Positions 1-10,060 are shown, counted from the stretch's first letter. The stretch: DNA of 64,000 nucleotides from Bradyrhizobium symbiodeficiens (GCF_002266465.3 NZ_CP029427.2:3474501-3538500); one strand, 5' to 3'. Notes: generated by a model from the letters alone, not told the origin. Made by a program: numbers and translations.

Positions 1-56
1 AAAGCCGCCTCTTTCAAATCAGTGCCCGCAGCGGAAATTCGCTGAGCGTCGTCTGA

Positions 57-3000
57 TCACGAACACCCCGTCGTGCTTCCGCACGTATCGCACTTCATGC
101 ACGTGCCATTCCGCACCAGCGTGAAGTTGCCGCACTCGCTGCACATCTCGCCCTCGTAGCCCTTGGCCTTGGCTTCCGCGCGACGCTCGGCCTTGCTGGG
201 AACGGCGACCGTTGCGGCGCTGCCGGACTTGCTCCATTGCAGCGCTTCCAGCTTCTCCGTCGGCGAGAGGTCGTGCTGCACTTCCTGCTTCAGCGCGACC
301 GCGCCTTCCAGGACGTCGCCGACCCGGGCGCTCGCGCCGTGCCCGGCGAGAGCGGTGACCTTGCTGCCGCCGGTCGGGGCACTGTCGTTGCCCGAGACCA
401 CCGCGGTGGACCCGCCGCGCATCACGAACAGATTGTCGGTGCGGGAGCGGGTGAGGCCACGCGACACCAGCCTGTTCGCCTGGTGGTTCTGGTCGTCCGG
501 CTCCTTGCCTTCCTCGACGCCCTTGCCGAGCGCGTCGAAGTTCGACTCGGTCGGGTCGACATGCGCGAGGTCGAAGCGCGACATGTAGCTCACCGCAAGC
601 TCGCGGAAGACATAGTCGAGGATCGAGGTCGCGTACTTTATGCTGTCGTTGCCCTGCACGGGGCCCGCCGGCTCGAAGCGGGTGAAGGTGAAGGCGTCGA
701 CATATTCCTCGAGCGGCACGCCGTATTGGAGGCCGAGCGACACCGCGATGGCGAAGTTGTTGATGAAGGAGCGCAGCGCCGCGCCTTCCTTGTGCATGTC
801 GATGAAGATCTCGCCGAGACGGCCGTCGTCATATTCGCCGGTGCGGAGATAGACCTTGTGCCCGCCGACGACCGCCTTCTGGGTGTAGCCCTTGCGGCGA
901 TCCGGCATCTTCTCGCGCTCGCGCATCACGATGATGCGCTCGACAAGCTTCTCGACGATCTTCTCCGAGACCTGGGCGGCACGCGCCGCCATCGGCTTCT
1001 CGTAGAGGCTCTCGACCGCATCGTCCTCGTCCTCATCGTCGGCGATGAGCTGCGAGTTGAGCGGCTGGCTGAGCTTCGAGCCGTCGCGATAGAGCGCGTT
1101 GGCCTTAAGCGCGAGCTTCCACGACAGCATGTAGGCGGACTTGCAGTCCTCCACCGTGGCGTCGTTGGGCATGTTGATGGTCTTGGAGATCGCGCCCGAG
1201 ATGAAGGGCTGGGCCGCCGACATCATGCGGATGTGGCTCTCGACCGACAGATAGCGCTTGCCGACCTTGCCGCAGGGGTTGGCGCAGTCGAACACCGGAT
1301 AGTGCTCGGCCTTGAGGTGCGGGGCACCTTCCACCGTCATCGCGCCGCAGATGTGGACGTTGGCCGCCTCGATCTCGCGCTTGGTGAAGCCGACGGCCTG
1401 GAGCAGGTCGAAGCCGGGGGCCGCGATCGCCTCGGCACCGATGCCGAGCTGGTCGCGGATGAAGTCTTCGCCAAAGGTCCACTTGTTGAAGGCGAACTTG
1501 ATGTCGAAGGCGGTCGGAAGCGCCTTTTCGACCTTGGCGATGGCTTCGTCGGTGAAGCCCTTGGACTTCAAGGTCGAGGCGTTGATGCCGGGCGCGTTGG
1601 AGAGCGAGCCGTGGCCGACGGCGTAGGCTTCGATCTCCGCAATCTCGCTCTCGCGATAGCCGAGCGCACGCAGCGCTGCGGGGACCGCGCGGTTGATGAT
1701 CTTGAAGTAGCCGCCGCCAGCGAGCTTCTTGAACTTCACCAGGGCGAAGTCGGGCTCGATGCCGGTGGTGTCGCAATCCATCACGAGGCCGATCGTGCCG
1801 GTCGGCGCGATCACAGTGGTCTGGGCGTTGCGATAGCCGTGCTTCTCGCCGAGCTCGAGCGCCGCATCCCAGGCTGCCTGCGCGTGGGTGACGAGATCAG
1901 TCTGCGGGCAGGAGACCAGGTCCATCGGCACCGGGTTGACGCTGAGCGCTTCGTAGCCGTTGGACTGGCCGTGGGCGGCGCGACGGTGGTTGCGGATGAC
2001 GCGCAGCATGTGCGCGGCATTCTTCTTGTAGCCGGGGAAGGTGCCGAGTTCGGCCGCCATCTCCGCGGAGGTCTTGTAGGTGATGCCGGTCATCACAGCG
2101 GTCAGCGCGCCGGCGATCGCGCGGCCTTCCTTGCTGTCATAGGGCAGACCCATGGTCATCAGCAGGCCGCCGATATTGGCGTAGCCGAGGCCGAGCGTGC
2201 GGAACTCGTAGGAGAGCTCGGCGATGGCCTTGGACGGAAACTGCGCCATCATCACCGAGATTTCGAGCACGATGGTCCAGAGCCGGCAGAGATGCTCGTA
2301 GCTGTCGACGTCGAAACGCTTGGCCTCGATGTTGTAGAACGTCAGCAGGTTCGCGGAGGCGAGGTTGCACGCCGTGTCGTCCAGGAACATGTATTCCGAG
2401 CACGGATTGGACGCGCGGATGTCGCCGGACGCCTTGCAGGTGTGCCAGTCGTTCATGGTGGTGTTGAAGTGCAGGCCCGGATCGGCCGAGGCCCAGGCGG
2501 CGTAACCGATTTTTTCCCAGAGGTCGCGCGCCTTCAGCGTCTTGGTGATCTTCTTGGTGGTGCGTCCGACCAGATTCCAGTCGCCGTCGGTCTCGACCGC
2601 GCGCAGGAAGTCGTCCTTCAGCGAGACCGAGTTGTTGGAGTTCTGGCCTGAGACCGTGAGGTAGGCTTCGCTGTCCCAGTCGGTGTCGTAGACGTCGAAC
2701 TGGATGTCCTTGTAGCCCTGCTTGGCGAACTGGATCACGCGCTTGATGTAATTGTCAGGCACGAGGCTGCGGCGGGCGAGCTTGATCTCGCGGCGCAGCG
2801 CCGGGTTCTTCTCGGGATCGAAGCAATCGTCGCCCGAGCCCTCGCAGTTGACGCAGGCCTTCAGCACCGCCTTGAGGTGCTTCTGGTTGATCTTGGAGCC
2901 GGTGACGAGGGCTGCAACCTTCTGCTCCTCCTTCACCTTCCAGTCGATATAGGTCTCGATGTCGGGGTGATCGACGTCGACGACGACCATCTTGGCCGCA

Positions 3001-3827
3001 CGTCGCGTGGTGCCGCCCGACTTGATCGCGCCGGCGGCGCGGTCGCCGATCTTGAGGAAGCTCATCAGGCCGCTCGAGCGGCCGCCGCCGGAGAGCCTTT
3101 CGCCTTCGCCGCGCAGGCGGGAGAAGTTGGAGCCGGTGCCGGAGCCGTATTTGAACAGGCGCGCTTCGCGGACCCAGAGGTCCATGATGCCGCCTTCGTT
3201 GACGAGGTCGTCACCGACGCCCTGGATGAAGCAGGCGTGCGGCTGCGGATGCTCGTAGGACGATTTCGAGCGGGTCAGCTTGCCGGTGAAGGGGTCGACG
3301 TAATAATGGCCCTGGCCGGGACCGTCGATGCCATAGGCCCAATGCAGGCCGGTGTTGAACCATTGCGGCGAGTTCGGCGCGACCATCTGCATGGCGAGCA
3401 TGTAGCGGAGCTCGTCGTAGAAGGCCTGCGCGTCCTCGTCGGTCGAGAAATACTTGCCCTTCCAGCCCCAATAGGTCCAACAGCCGGCGAGGCGGTCGAA
3501 CACCTGCTTTGACGAGAGCTCGCTGACATAGCGCTCCTTCTCGGGCAGGAGGGCCAGCGCCTCGGTGTCGGGCACGGAGCGCCACAGGAAGGAGGGGACG
3601 GATTCCTCCTCGACCTTCTTCAGGCGCGCGGCAACGCCCGCTTTACGGAAATACTTCTGGGCCAGCACGTCGGAGGCGACCTGCGACCAGGCGGTCGGGA
3701 CCTCGACGCCGTCGAGCTTGAACACGACCGAGCCGTCGGGATTCCGGATCTCCGACGTGGTCTGGCGGAAATCGATTCCCGCGTAAGGTGACTGTCCTAC
3801 CGTGGTGTGGCGCCGTTCAATCCGCAT
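57..3827 (-). CDS. nrdJ: Adenosylcobalamin-dependent (class II) ribonucleotide reductase
   Basis: Reduces ribonucleotides to deoxyribonucleotides using a radical made from adenosylcobalamin, so it needs neither oxygen nor a separate radical subunit. The protein has 1256 residues, the long form common in alphaproteobacteria. Visible family signatures are [16 protein letters not shown] in the active-site region, a later NPCGKVG motif, and a Cys-rich tail (C1229, C1232, C1243, C1246, C1249, C1255) of the kind that re-reduces the active site. The ATG at 3827 follows a purine-rich AAGGACGGGG on the minus strand. The gene is complete, ending 56 bases inside the window. It is preceded by a long leader, a sigma70-like promoter and tandem NrdR-like boxes, so control by NrdR and dNTP level is likely. 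Confidence 0.96.
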   Translation of the reverse strand: MRIERRHTTVGQSPYAGIDFRQTTSEIRNPDGSVVFKLDGVEVPTAWSQVASDVLAQKYFRKAGVAARLKKVEEESVPSFLWRSVPDTEALALLPEKERYVSELSSKQVFDRLAGCWTYWGWKGKYFSTDEDAQAFYDELRYMLAMQMVAPNSPQWFNTGLHWAYGIDGPGQGHYYVDPFTGKLTRSKSSYEHPQPHACFIQGVGDDLVNEGGIMDLWVREARLFKYGSGTGSNFSRLRGEGERLSGGGRSSGLMSFLKIGDRAAGAIKSGGTTRRAAKMVVVDVDHPDIETYIDWKVKEEQKVAALVTGSKINQKHLKAVLKACVNCEGSGDDCFDPEKNPALRREIKLARRSLVPDNYIKRVIQFAKQGYKDIQFDVYDTDWDSEAYLTVSGQNSNNSVSLKDDFLRAVETDGDWNLVGRTTKKITKTLKARDLWEKIGYAAWASADPGLHFNTTMNDWHTCKASGDIRASNPCSEYMFLDDTACNLASANLLTFYNIEAKRFDVDSYEHLCRLWTIVLEISVMMAQFPSKAIAELSYEFRTLGLGYANIGGLLMTMGLPYDSKEGRAIAGALTAVMTGITYKTSAEMAAELGTFPGYKKNAAHMLRVIRNHRRAAHGQSNGYEALSVNPVPMDLVSCPQTDLVTHAQAAWDAALELGEKHGYRNAQTTVIAPTGTIGLVMDCDTTGIEPDFALVKFKKLAGGGYFKIINRAVPAALRALGYRESEIAEIEAYAVGHGSLSNAPGINASTLKSKGFTDEAIAKVEKALPTAFDIKFAFNKWTFGEDFIRDQLGIGAEAIAAPGFDLLQAVGFTKREIEAANVHICGAMTVEGAPHLKAEHYPVFDCANPCGKVGKRYLSVESHIRMMSAAQPFISGAISKTINMPNDATVEDCKSAYMLSWKLALKANALYRDGSKLSQPLNSQLIADDEDEDDAVESLYEKPMAARAAQVSEKIVEKLVERIIVMREREKMPDRRKGYTQKAVVGGHKVYLRTGEYDDGRLGEIFIDMHKEGAALRSFINNFAIAVSLGLQYGVPLEEYVDAFTFTRFEPAGPVQGNDSIKYATSILDYVFRELAVSYMSRFDLAHVDPTESNFDALGKGVEEGKEPDDQNHQANRLVSRGLTRSRTDNLFVMRGGSTAVVSGNDSAPTGGSKVTALAGHGASARVGDVLEGAVALKQEVQHDLSPTEKLEALQWSKSGSAATVAVPSKAERRAEAKAKGYEGEMCSECGNFTLVRNGTCMKCDTCGSTTGCS

Positions 3828-4243
3828 CGTATTGCCCCGTCCTTATTTTTAACCGGCGCGCCTCCGCAAGGCGACCGGGTCGATATTTCAGTTCGCGAGT
3901 CCTCCAGCGGCCATGCCGGCCCAAAGGCTTCGCAGTTCAGCCGGTGGTTCCGGCCCAGTTTCTCCCGGCGCGATGGGTCGGTGCGTGCACCTTTCATCGG
4001 CCGGCATGCCCACACCCATCCGCCCCCAAGGGGATGCGCGTGACATGCGTTCAACGCCCCACAACATCACAACGTCTACCGTGCCATTCGAGCCTGTTGC
4101 CGGCCCGTTCTGGCGCCCGAAAAGTCCGCTTATCGCGGGCAGACAAGCCCTCCTTCCGCAACCTTCGGCTGGCTGGCGGAGCTGAGATTTGCGAGACCCT
4201 TTGGGGGAGTGCCGGCGGGACGCAAACTCACTCGCGCCGAACG
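3828..4243 (-). promoter_or_regulatory. Long structured 5' leader of nrdJ
   Basis: About 415 nt separate the predicted transcription start (near 4243) from the nrdJ ATG. No convincing gene lies in this stretch on either strand. It is GC-rich with several strong stems; for example, minus-strand GATGGGT (4014-4020) can pair with ACCCATC (3972-3978) around an inner GGTG/CACC hairpin. I looked for the conserved B12-box and GCCACTG core of cobalamin riboswitches and did not find them. It may be a cis-regulatory RNA of another type or simply a long untranslated region. Confidence 0.4.
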
Positions 4244-4249
4244 GATCGA

Positions 4250-4278
4250 AAACTAGGACTCTCCATTGCGCCCGTCAA
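4250..4278 (-). promoter_or_regulatory. Putative sigma70-type promoter of nrdJ
   Basis: On the minus strand TTGACG (4273-4278) is followed, after 17 bases, by TAGTTT (4250-4255). The -35 element is near consensus and the spacing is ideal; the -10 element is weak. The -35 hexamer overlaps the nearer NrdR-like box, as expected for repression by occlusion. Confidence 0.5.
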
Positions 4279-4319
4279 GAACTAGTGCGAGTTCCTGAAT
4301 CAAATACTAAATATAGTGG
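4276..4319. promoter_or_regulatory. Tandem NrdR-box pair upstream of nrdJ
   Basis: The NrdR consensus is acaCwAtATaTwGtgt. The far site CTAAATATAGTG (4307-4318) matches 11 of the 12 core positions. A second site CAAGAACTAGTG (4276-4287) matches 9 of 12. Their starts are exactly 31 bp apart, the three-turn spacing typical of paired NrdR boxes. They lie over and just upstream of the putative -35 element. NrdR represses ribonucleotide reductase genes when bound to dATP/ATP. Confidence 0.68.
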
Positions 4320-4592
4320 ATTGCAGGGGATAACAGGGGGCAAGCCCGCGCCTGTTCTGGGGGCAAGTATCAGTGAGTCCTCAGAGATTCCCAACCGAAA
4401 AAATTTGCATTGAGTGGTCTTCCGGAGGCTTCATCCCGCTGTTCACAGGGGAGGTATATTTTTGAGCGACGGGGTTGCCACGACGGGACTCACGTAGGGG
4501 TACGGAAGGTGAGGGCAGGCATGCCCCCCGAGGTGGTGGTGGGGGAGCCGAATCCGGGCCAAGCTGCCCCTCGTTTTCTGCCGGATACCCAC

Positions 4593-5489
4593 ATGCTTGA
4601 TTCGACTCGCCGGGATGCGCGGCCGCGCATCGCCCCGGCCGGACTGATGTTCCTTGCCATCACCTCGATCGGCTGGGGCTTCAACTGGCCGGTGACCAAA
4701 TTCCTGCTCTCCGAGCTGCCGCCGCTGACGCTGCGCGGGGTGACCGGCGTGCTCGGGGCGGTGCTGCTGGCGGCGCTGGCTTTGGTTCGCGGCGACAGCC
4801 TGAAGGTGGCGCCCGAGATCTGGCCGCGCCTGATCACCGCCGCCGTGCTCAACGTCACCGGCTGGATGGTGCTGATGGGCCTGGCGCTGCTCTGGCTGCC
4901 CGCGAGCGAGGCGGCGCTGATCGCCTATACGATGCCGGTCTGGGCCTCGATCATCGCCTGGCCGGTGCTGGGCGAGCGGCCGACGCTGCTGCGCACGATG
5001 GGGCTGGTGATGGCCTTTGTCGGGCTTGCCTCGATCATGGGCGGCAACGGCATCGCCGCCAGCGTCGAGAAGCTGCCGGGCATCGTCATGGCGCTCGCCG
5101 GCGCGCTCGGTTTCGCGGTGGGCACGGTGTTCTCGAAGAAGTACCCGATCCATCTGCCGCCGATCACGGCTGCAGCCTGGCAGATCGGGATCGGCTGCCT
5201 GCCGATCTCGATCATTGGCCTCCTGATCGAGACCACGCATCTGGACAAGGTGACGCCGGCCGGCTGGTGGCTGCTGGTCTATTCGACCGTGGTGCAGTTC
5301 TGCATCGCCTATGTCAGCTGGTTCGCAGCGCTCGCCCGCCTGCCGGCCTCGGTCGCCGCGATCGGCACCATGGCGGTGCCGGTGATCGGCGTGGTCGCCT
5401 CGGCGATTGCGCTGCATGAGCCGCTGGGACCGGGCCAGATCGCCGCGCTGATCTTCACGCTGGCGGCGGTGGTGCTGGCGACGCGCTAA
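4593..5489 (+). CDS. EamA-family (DMT superfamily) transporter
   Basis: A predicted inner-membrane exporter of about 298 residues with roughly ten hydrophobic helices in two EamA repeats. The first begins near AITSIGWGFNWPVTKF, a typical EamA opening, and the second near GALGFAVGTVFSKK. The substrate cannot be told from sequence; relatives export amino acids or other metabolites. The frame stays open back to 4410, but the upstream 61 residues look non-coding and I prefer the ATG at 4593 just before the first helix. It converges with the cytochrome gene on the other strand, the two stop codons overlapping at 5486-5489. Confidence 0.85.
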   Translation: MLDSTRRDARPRIAPAGLMFLAITSIGWGFNWPVTKFLLSELPPLTLRGVTGVLGAVLLAALALVRGDSLKVAPEIWPRLITAAVLNVTGWMVLMGLALLWLPASEAALIAYTMPVWASIIAWPVLGERPTLLRTMGLVMAFVGLASIMGGNGIAASVEKLPGIVMALAGALGFAVGTVFSKKYPIHLPPITAAAWQIGIGCLPISIIGLLIETTHLDKVTPAGWWLLVYSTVVQFCIAYVSWFAALARLPASVAAIGTMAVPVIGVVASAIALHEPLGPGQIAALIFTLAAVVLATR

Positions 5490-7969
5490 TGCCTGGGTCG
5501 TGTGGCCTCGCTTGGCGCGCCGATCTGCCGTTTGATCTGAGCGATCAGCGCCGCCAGATTGCGGTCGTCCGGCACGATGATCGCGAGCCTTTCAGCGTAG
5601 TCCAGCGCCGCCCTCGCATCGCCAGCCGCGCGGCTGAACGAGACCAGGGCTGACAGGACGTCCCTGTCGCCCGGATGACGTTCCAGCGCCGTATTCAACA
5701 TCTTCACGGCCTCATAGGCTTGCCCACGGGAATGCAACGCCACCGCGTAGACATAGAGGTAGCGTGGCTGATCGGGGTCAAGTTCGGTTGCCCTCCGCAA
5801 CTCGGCGAGCGCCTCGTCAGGCCGCTTCAGCCGGGTCAGCGCCAAGCCGAGTGCGTGATGCGCGGCGGCATCACCCGGCGACGCCGCGATCGCTCCGCGG
5901 AGAACCGTTTCGCCGTCGCTTTCGCGGCCGGTGCGGCGATAGAGGTCCGCCAGATTGATCGCCGCCGTCGCATATTGCGGGCTCAGCCTGAGCGCGGCCC
6001 GGTACTCCATCTCCGCATCCCCGGTCTGGCCGCGGCGTGCGAGGAAATCTGCAAGCGCGGCGCGCGCCTCGGGTCGTTCGGCATTGGCGCGCTGCGCCGT
6101 GACGAATTCCCCGGCCGCCTGATCAAAGCTGGCGCGATCGCCCGACGGCTGGCTTGCGGTCGGGACCGACGCGAGCAGGGAGGCCGCCCTGATGCGAACG
6201 CCTCGCACGGGATCAGCGAGCAGCGGCGAGGCCAGCGGCCAGATCTGGCTGGCGGCCACGTTTTCCAGCATGGCGAGGCCGCCGATCCGCACCATCGGAT
6301 CGGGATCGGTGAGCGCGGTGCGCGCCGCCGCGATGGTCGCCGGCGTCACGCGCGAGGCAAGTTCGCCGAGCGCACTTGCCCGCGCCACGGCCGGAGCCTG
6401 GCGATCCGCGGACAGGACCGAAAGCAGTTCAGCGGCATCGCTCTGGCCGGTGCGGGCGGCATGGAATGCCTGTCCGTAGGTCTGGAAACCCTTGCGGGCT
6501 GGTCCGAACCACCGCTCGATCGCCGACGCGGCCCATTGCGCAGCCTTGTCGCGATGACAGTCGTTGCATGCGTTCGGAGTTCCGAGCGAGACAGACAGGT
6601 CTGGCCGCGGCACCCTGAAAGCGTGATCGTGCCTGACATCGACCACCATGTAGGTCCGGGCCGGCATGTGGCACGAGATACAGGTCGGCGCCGGATCGGC
6701 CTCTGCGTGGTGGCTGTGTTTCACATCGGCATATTTGTCGGACGCATGGCATTGCAGACAGGTGCCTTCGCCTTGCAGGCGAAGCTTGGCGCTGTGCGGC
6801 TCGTGGCAATCGCTGCAGGTGACGCCGGCCGCAAACATTTTGCCTTGCTTGAAGGGCGTATAATTATACGGCTCCTCGACGTCACGGATCTGCCCGTCGG
6901 CATGATAGGTGTTGCGCGCGAGCGGCTCCACCACATGGGTTTGCGACAGCCATTCGCCGGGTATCCAGTCCTCGCGGAAGCCGGCCCGCCGTGCGTGACA
7001 GAGGCCGCAGGTCTCGACTTCCTTGCGCAGCATTGCCGGCGCCGCGGAGCGCCGTGCGTTTCCGGTCTGGGGATCGATTGGCCAGGCGACGCCCTGGCGC
7101 TCGTCGAAACGCACCAGCAATCCCTTGCCTGGCTCCTGGCGCTTGCCGAACGGCCACCAGCTTTGTTGCTCGCGCGCCCAGTTGGTGTGGTTCGAGCCTT
7201 GGCCGTGACAGGCCTCGCAGCCAACGCTGATGTCAGCCCATGTGGTAGCAAAGCGGTCGGTCGCGGCATCGTAGTTCTTGCGCAGGCCGGTGGAGTGGCA
7301 CTCCGCGCACATGAAATTCCAGTTCTGGTTCAGTTTGGTCCAGTGCAGGATATCGTCGTGCTTGATGGCTTCATCGGGCGAGAGATGAAGCCAACGCTGG
7401 CCACCCTTGTCGTGTGACCGGCTGTCCCATGCGATCGGCAAGGCCTGAATGCGCCCGTCGGGAAACTCGACGAGGTATTGCTGCAGTGGATCGACGCCAA
7501 AAGTATACTTCAGCTCGAACACGGCGAGCTTGCCATCGGCACCGTCGGTCTCGACCAGGAATTTGCCGTCCTTGCGAAAGAAGCGGGAGCGCACGCCGTA
7601 ATAGTCGAAGCTCGCGTCGTTGAAATTGCCGAGCACGGTCTGGTTGGTGGCGTGCTGCATCGCCGCCTTGTGCTGCGAGGCGCCCCATAATTTCGCTTCG
7701 GCCTGGTGGCAGCCCGCGCAGGTTTCGCTACCGACATAGGCCGCGGCAGAGGGAGCGTAGGTCTGCGAGGCCGGACTGCTATGATTGAGAAACTGGAAGG
7801 CAGCACCGAAAGCGACGACGGCGACCGCCGCGACCCCAATCCAGATGCGACGCATCGGCAACTGCGCGGCGCTCTGCCCAGCACGCTTCGGCGACTGCGA
7901 AGTCGGTGACGGCGCTTGGGCAAGTCCCCCCGGTGTGTCCCGGCCCGATTTGCGGCGCTTGCGTGCCAA
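5486..7969 (-). CDS. Octaheme c-type cytochrome with HEAT-like and TPR domains
   Basis: An 827-residue membrane-anchored periplasmic protein. After a basic N terminus and one membrane helix (about residues 40-60) come eight CxxCH haem-binding motifs, starting at C84, C221, C251, C321, C385, C404, C430 and C468. These are followed by HEAT-like helical repeats (about 490-620) and tetratricopeptide repeats (about 640-815). The N-terminal half suggests periplasmic electron transfer or redox catalysis; the helical repeats suggest a docking platform. The start is TTG at 7969 with GAAGGG about nine bases upstream. It lies 173 bp downstream of the DUF1254 gene on the same strand, so the two may share the FixK-type promoter at 9687-9700. 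No function is established for this arrangement that I can name. Confidence 0.85.
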   Translation of the reverse strand: MARKRRKSGRDTPGGLAQAPSPTSQSPKRAGQSAAQLPMRRIWIGVAAVAVVAFGAAFQFLNHSSPASQTYAPSAAAYVGSETCAGCHQAEAKLWGASQHKAAMQHATNQTVLGNFNDASFDYYGVRSRFFRKDGKFLVETDGADGKLAVFELKYTFGVDPLQQYLVEFPDGRIQALPIAWDSRSHDKGGQRWLHLSPDEAIKHDDILHWTKLNQNWNFMCAECHSTGLRKNYDAATDRFATTWADISVGCEACHGQGSNHTNWAREQQSWWPFGKRQEPGKGLLVRFDERQGVAWPIDPQTGNARRSAAPAMLRKEVETCGLCHARRAGFREDWIPGEWLSQTHVVEPLARNTYHADGQIRDVEEPYNYTPFKQGKMFAAGVTCSDCHEPHSAKLRLQGEGTCLQCHASDKYADVKHSHHAEADPAPTCISCHMPARTYMVVDVRHDHAFRVPRPDLSVSLGTPNACNDCHRDKAAQWAASAIERWFGPARKGFQTYGQAFHAARTGQSDAAELLSVLSADRQAPAVARASALGELASRVTPATIAAARTALTDPDPMVRIGGLAMLENVAASQIWPLASPLLADPVRGVRIRAASLLASVPTASQPSGDRASFDQAAGEFVTAQRANAERPEARAALADFLARRGQTGDAEMEYRAALRLSPQYATAAINLADLYRRTGRESDGETVLRGAIAASPGDAAAHHALGLALTRLKRPDEALAELRRATELDPDQPRYLYVYAVALHSRGQAYEAVKMLNTALERHPGDRDVLSALVSFSRAAGDARAALDYAERLAIIVPDDRNLAALIAQIKRQIGAPSEATRPRH

Positions 7970-8142
7970 TGGCTGCCCTTCTTGCGATCAGCGAATTGGC
8001 GTTCAGCATCGATCGAGATGGCCGCGCCAATCTTCAGCCTCAGCCCTATCGAGTCAAGGAGCGATGGATCACGGCGAGATATCGAACCGGGCGGCGGCTC
8101 CGGACAATTGATCGGCCACGGAGGCGATGCCCGCGCGTATCT

Positions 8143-9633
8143 CTACTGCAGCTCGATTTCTCCTGGCCTCCAGGTCTTGTCGAACCACGGTTCGAGCGGG
8201 CCGTAGAGACGCAGAAGGGTATTCCAGCCTTTGCCAGGAACGGTCTGCACCCAATTGTGCTCCTTACCGGCCGGGGCCTTCGGTCCGAAATAAACGTCCA
8301 CCGAACCGTCTGCGTTGGTCAGGATGGCCTTGTCCTGGCTGCTCACCATCGGGAACCGCTGGTCCGTCTGGAGCATCGAACGCGTCTGGTTGTCGTACAG
8401 GATCACTGACCAGAACTCTTTCGCTGGAATGTTCGGGGGCAGATGCAGCTTGTAGTTCTTGCCGCCATCCAGAGCAGCGCTCTTGGAATCGACCAGCCCC
8501 ACCGCGTATTGAGAACCCTGACCGACCATTTTTGCTTCCATCGCGGGTGTCACGCCGGTCGCATAGAAGTAGAAGAACGACGCGGCATCTAGGAAGCGCA
8601 CGCCGGGTTGCGATTCAAACTTGTAGCCGCCAAGCCACTGACGCCAGGTGCTGTTCGGATAGTAGAACGCTTCCGGAATCCGACTCCTGAAGAGCAGGGC
8701 GCGCACCGTAGCATCGCCGACCGCGGCCGCCTCTGTCAGAATCTTCTTCATGCGGGCATCGGGAGCGAAAGGCTTGCCCTTCTCGATGCCGATGGAAGCG
8801 AAGTAGCCGAGCGTAACCGGGTCGAGCGACTCGATCGGCTCGCTCTGAACGACCTGATTGAGCAACGTCCAGACCTTGTCGTCTGCCGGTGCCACCGTGT
8901 TGAAGGCTCGGCCCGACACATTGACGAATGTGTTGGCCGGAGGATTGGTCGCTTTCGACAAGGGATAGATGCGCGTGAGCTTCTTCAGGCTTTCGATGGC
9001 CGGGGTCATGTCCCCGTTCACGGAAAAATTGCGCCAGACAAGAATTGATTCATAGGTGGGAACACGGACCACGAGATACCCCTCGGGCACTTCTCCCTTG
9101 TAGCCGGGCGGCAACAGCAGATACTTGCCTCCTTTGCCCTTGTCGGGGCCGACCACTCCGATGTCGGTGACATAGCGAAACCAGAAGTCGTCGATCATAC
9201 CCAGTACCATGGGTGGTACCTCGGCCACCAGTGGGCCGTCGTGCAAGTTGATCCATATCCACGTGTAGGCAACGTTGGCGTTGGCCGTCAGAAACAGCGA
9301 GCGGGCATCCATCAGCGTCTCGAAGGTCGGGATCGTGGAATTGGCAGGCCCAACCTGGAGCAGTCCCTCACGCAATCCGGCCATGTTCACCGCGGGAAGT
9401 GCCAGTAGGTAGGCCTGCACCGCGCGCTGGAAGTCGAGATTGTCGTAAAGCTTTTCGACGGTGGCTTCGTCGGGGAATCCGTCGAAGAACTTCAGCGTGC
9501 CGAGGCGCGTCTCGACTTTATCCGGCGAGGGGATGCCCGGCGGAATTGGCGTTTCCATCTTGTATTGCTGTGCCGGTGCCGCAGAACTCACCATCAGCGA
9601 CAGAACTGAAATTGCAATCGCTATTCGCTTCAT
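8143..9633 (-). CDS. DUF1254/DUF1214 domain exported protein
   Basis: A 496-residue secreted protein. The signal peptide is visible at residues 1-20 (MKRIAIAISVLSLMVSSAAP, then AQQ). An N-terminal DUF1254 region and a C-terminal DUF1214 region are recognisable, the latter around ILYDNQTRSMLQTDQ and ending in a W-N-T-L-L-R-LYGPLEPWFD segment. The biochemical role of this family is unknown; members are common in soil bacteria and often sit in catabolic clusters. I chose the ATG at 9633, which starts the signal peptide and is preceded by GAAGGGA; the frame extends to 9681 without support. A FixK-type box lies 54 bp upstream. Confidence 0.85.
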   Translation of the reverse strand: MKRIAIAISVLSLMVSSAAPAQQYKMETPIPPGIPSPDKVETRLGTLKFFDGFPDEATVEKLYDNLDFQRAVQAYLLALPAVNMAGLREGLLQVGPANSTIPTFETLMDARSLFLTANANVAYTWIWINLHDGPLVAEVPPMVLGMIDDFWFRYVTDIGVVGPDKGKGGKYLLLPPGYKGEVPEGYLVVRVPTYESILVWRNFSVNGDMTPAIESLKKLTRIYPLSKATNPPANTFVNVSGRAFNTVAPADDKVWTLLNQVVQSEPIESLDPVTLGYFASIGIEKGKPFAPDARMKKILTEAAAVGDATVRALLFRSRIPEAFYYPNSTWRQWLGGYKFESQPGVRFLDAASFFYFYATGVTPAMEAKMVGQGSQYAVGLVDSKSAALDGGKNYKLHLPPNIPAKEFWSVILYDNQTRSMLQTDQRFPMVSSQDKAILTNADGSVDVYFGPKAPAGKEHNWVQTVPGKGWNTLLRLYGPLEPWFDKTWRPGEIELQ

Positions 9634-9686
9634 GAGCCAATCCCTTCGAAGTCGAAGTATTAGGCGACGACCGCCCGCCAAGGGGA

Positions 9687-9700
9687 TTGATCTGCGTCAA
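9687..9700. promoter_or_regulatory. Bidirectional FixK/Fnr-type box
   Basis: TTGATCTGCGTCAA fits the Bradyrhizobium FixK2 consensus TTG(A/C)-N6-(T/G)CAA at every fixed position. On the plus side a -10-like TAAATT (9722-9727) would place the start near 9734, giving class II geometry (box centred near -41) and a leader of about 20 nt to the ATG at 9755. On the minus side CTAATA (9658-9663) is placed similarly relative to the DUF1254 gene. Low-oxygen activation in both directions is therefore plausible. Confidence 0.68.
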
Positions 9701-9754
9701 CCCCCCGATCGCTCGATCGGGTAAATTCGGCAATCAATAACGGAGGACGCAGGG

Positions 9755-10006
9755 ATGAAGCTCTCGATTGGAATATCTGCACTGCTGACAGCTGGATTGG
9801 TCGCCGGCTTCGTTGCGACAAGCACCGAAAAGGCCAGTGCTGTGGTGTACTGCCAATATGTCGAATATCCCGTCGGATGCATCGTCAGGCCCGGGGTCGT
9901 GCTGCGGCCGCGGCCGGTGGCGCGCGCGGTCGTAACCCCCCGCGTTGGGGTGGTGGGGAGACCGATGAATCGCGGCGGTCCCGTCAATCGCGTCGGGCGG
10001 CGCTGA
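9755..10006 (+). CDS. Small exported basic protein, function unknown
   Basis: An 83-residue protein with a clear signal peptide (about residues 1-29, cleaved near KASA/VVYC) and a mature part rich in Val, Arg, Pro and Gly with two cysteines. It resembles the small secreted proteins of unknown role that are frequent in Bradyrhizobium, but I cannot assign a family. GGAGG sits nine bases before the ATG. A FixK-type box lies 55 bp upstream, and the sulfatase gene follows on the same strand after about 100 bp. Confidence 0.7.
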   Translation: MKLSIGISALLTAGLVAGFVATSTEKASAVVYCQYVEYPVGCIVRPGVVLRPRPVARAVVTPRVGVVGRPMNRGGPVNRVGRR

Positions 10007-10035
10007 TCCGGCGTCTAACTGCTGCCGCCGAGCTG

Positions 10036-10060
10036 CGGGATGCGCCCTGTTCGCATCCCG
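10036..10060 (+). terminator. Hairpin between the small exported protein and the sulfatase
   Basis: Inverted repeat CGGGATGCG / CGCATCCCG with a 7-base loop, 30 bp after the small gene. It lacks a T-run, so it is more likely an mRNA-processing or partial-attenuation stem than a full terminator. Confidence 0.35.

Noticed and set aside
1..56. Any feature at the left edge
   Set aside because: Only the bases after the nrdJ stop; no terminator or gene start visible.
237..2651. Long open frame antisense to nrdJ (804 codons)
   Set aside because: It has the Arg/Leu/Asp-rich composition typical of the complementary frame of a high-GC gene and no domain; nrdJ explains the region.
3850..4243. Cobalamin riboswitch in the nrdJ leader
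   Set aside because: Neither the B12 box nor the GCCACTG core is present in convincing form on the minus strand.
4410..4592. Upstream extension of the first EamA gene
   Set aside because: The residues look non-coding and the membrane protein family begins near the ATG at 4593.
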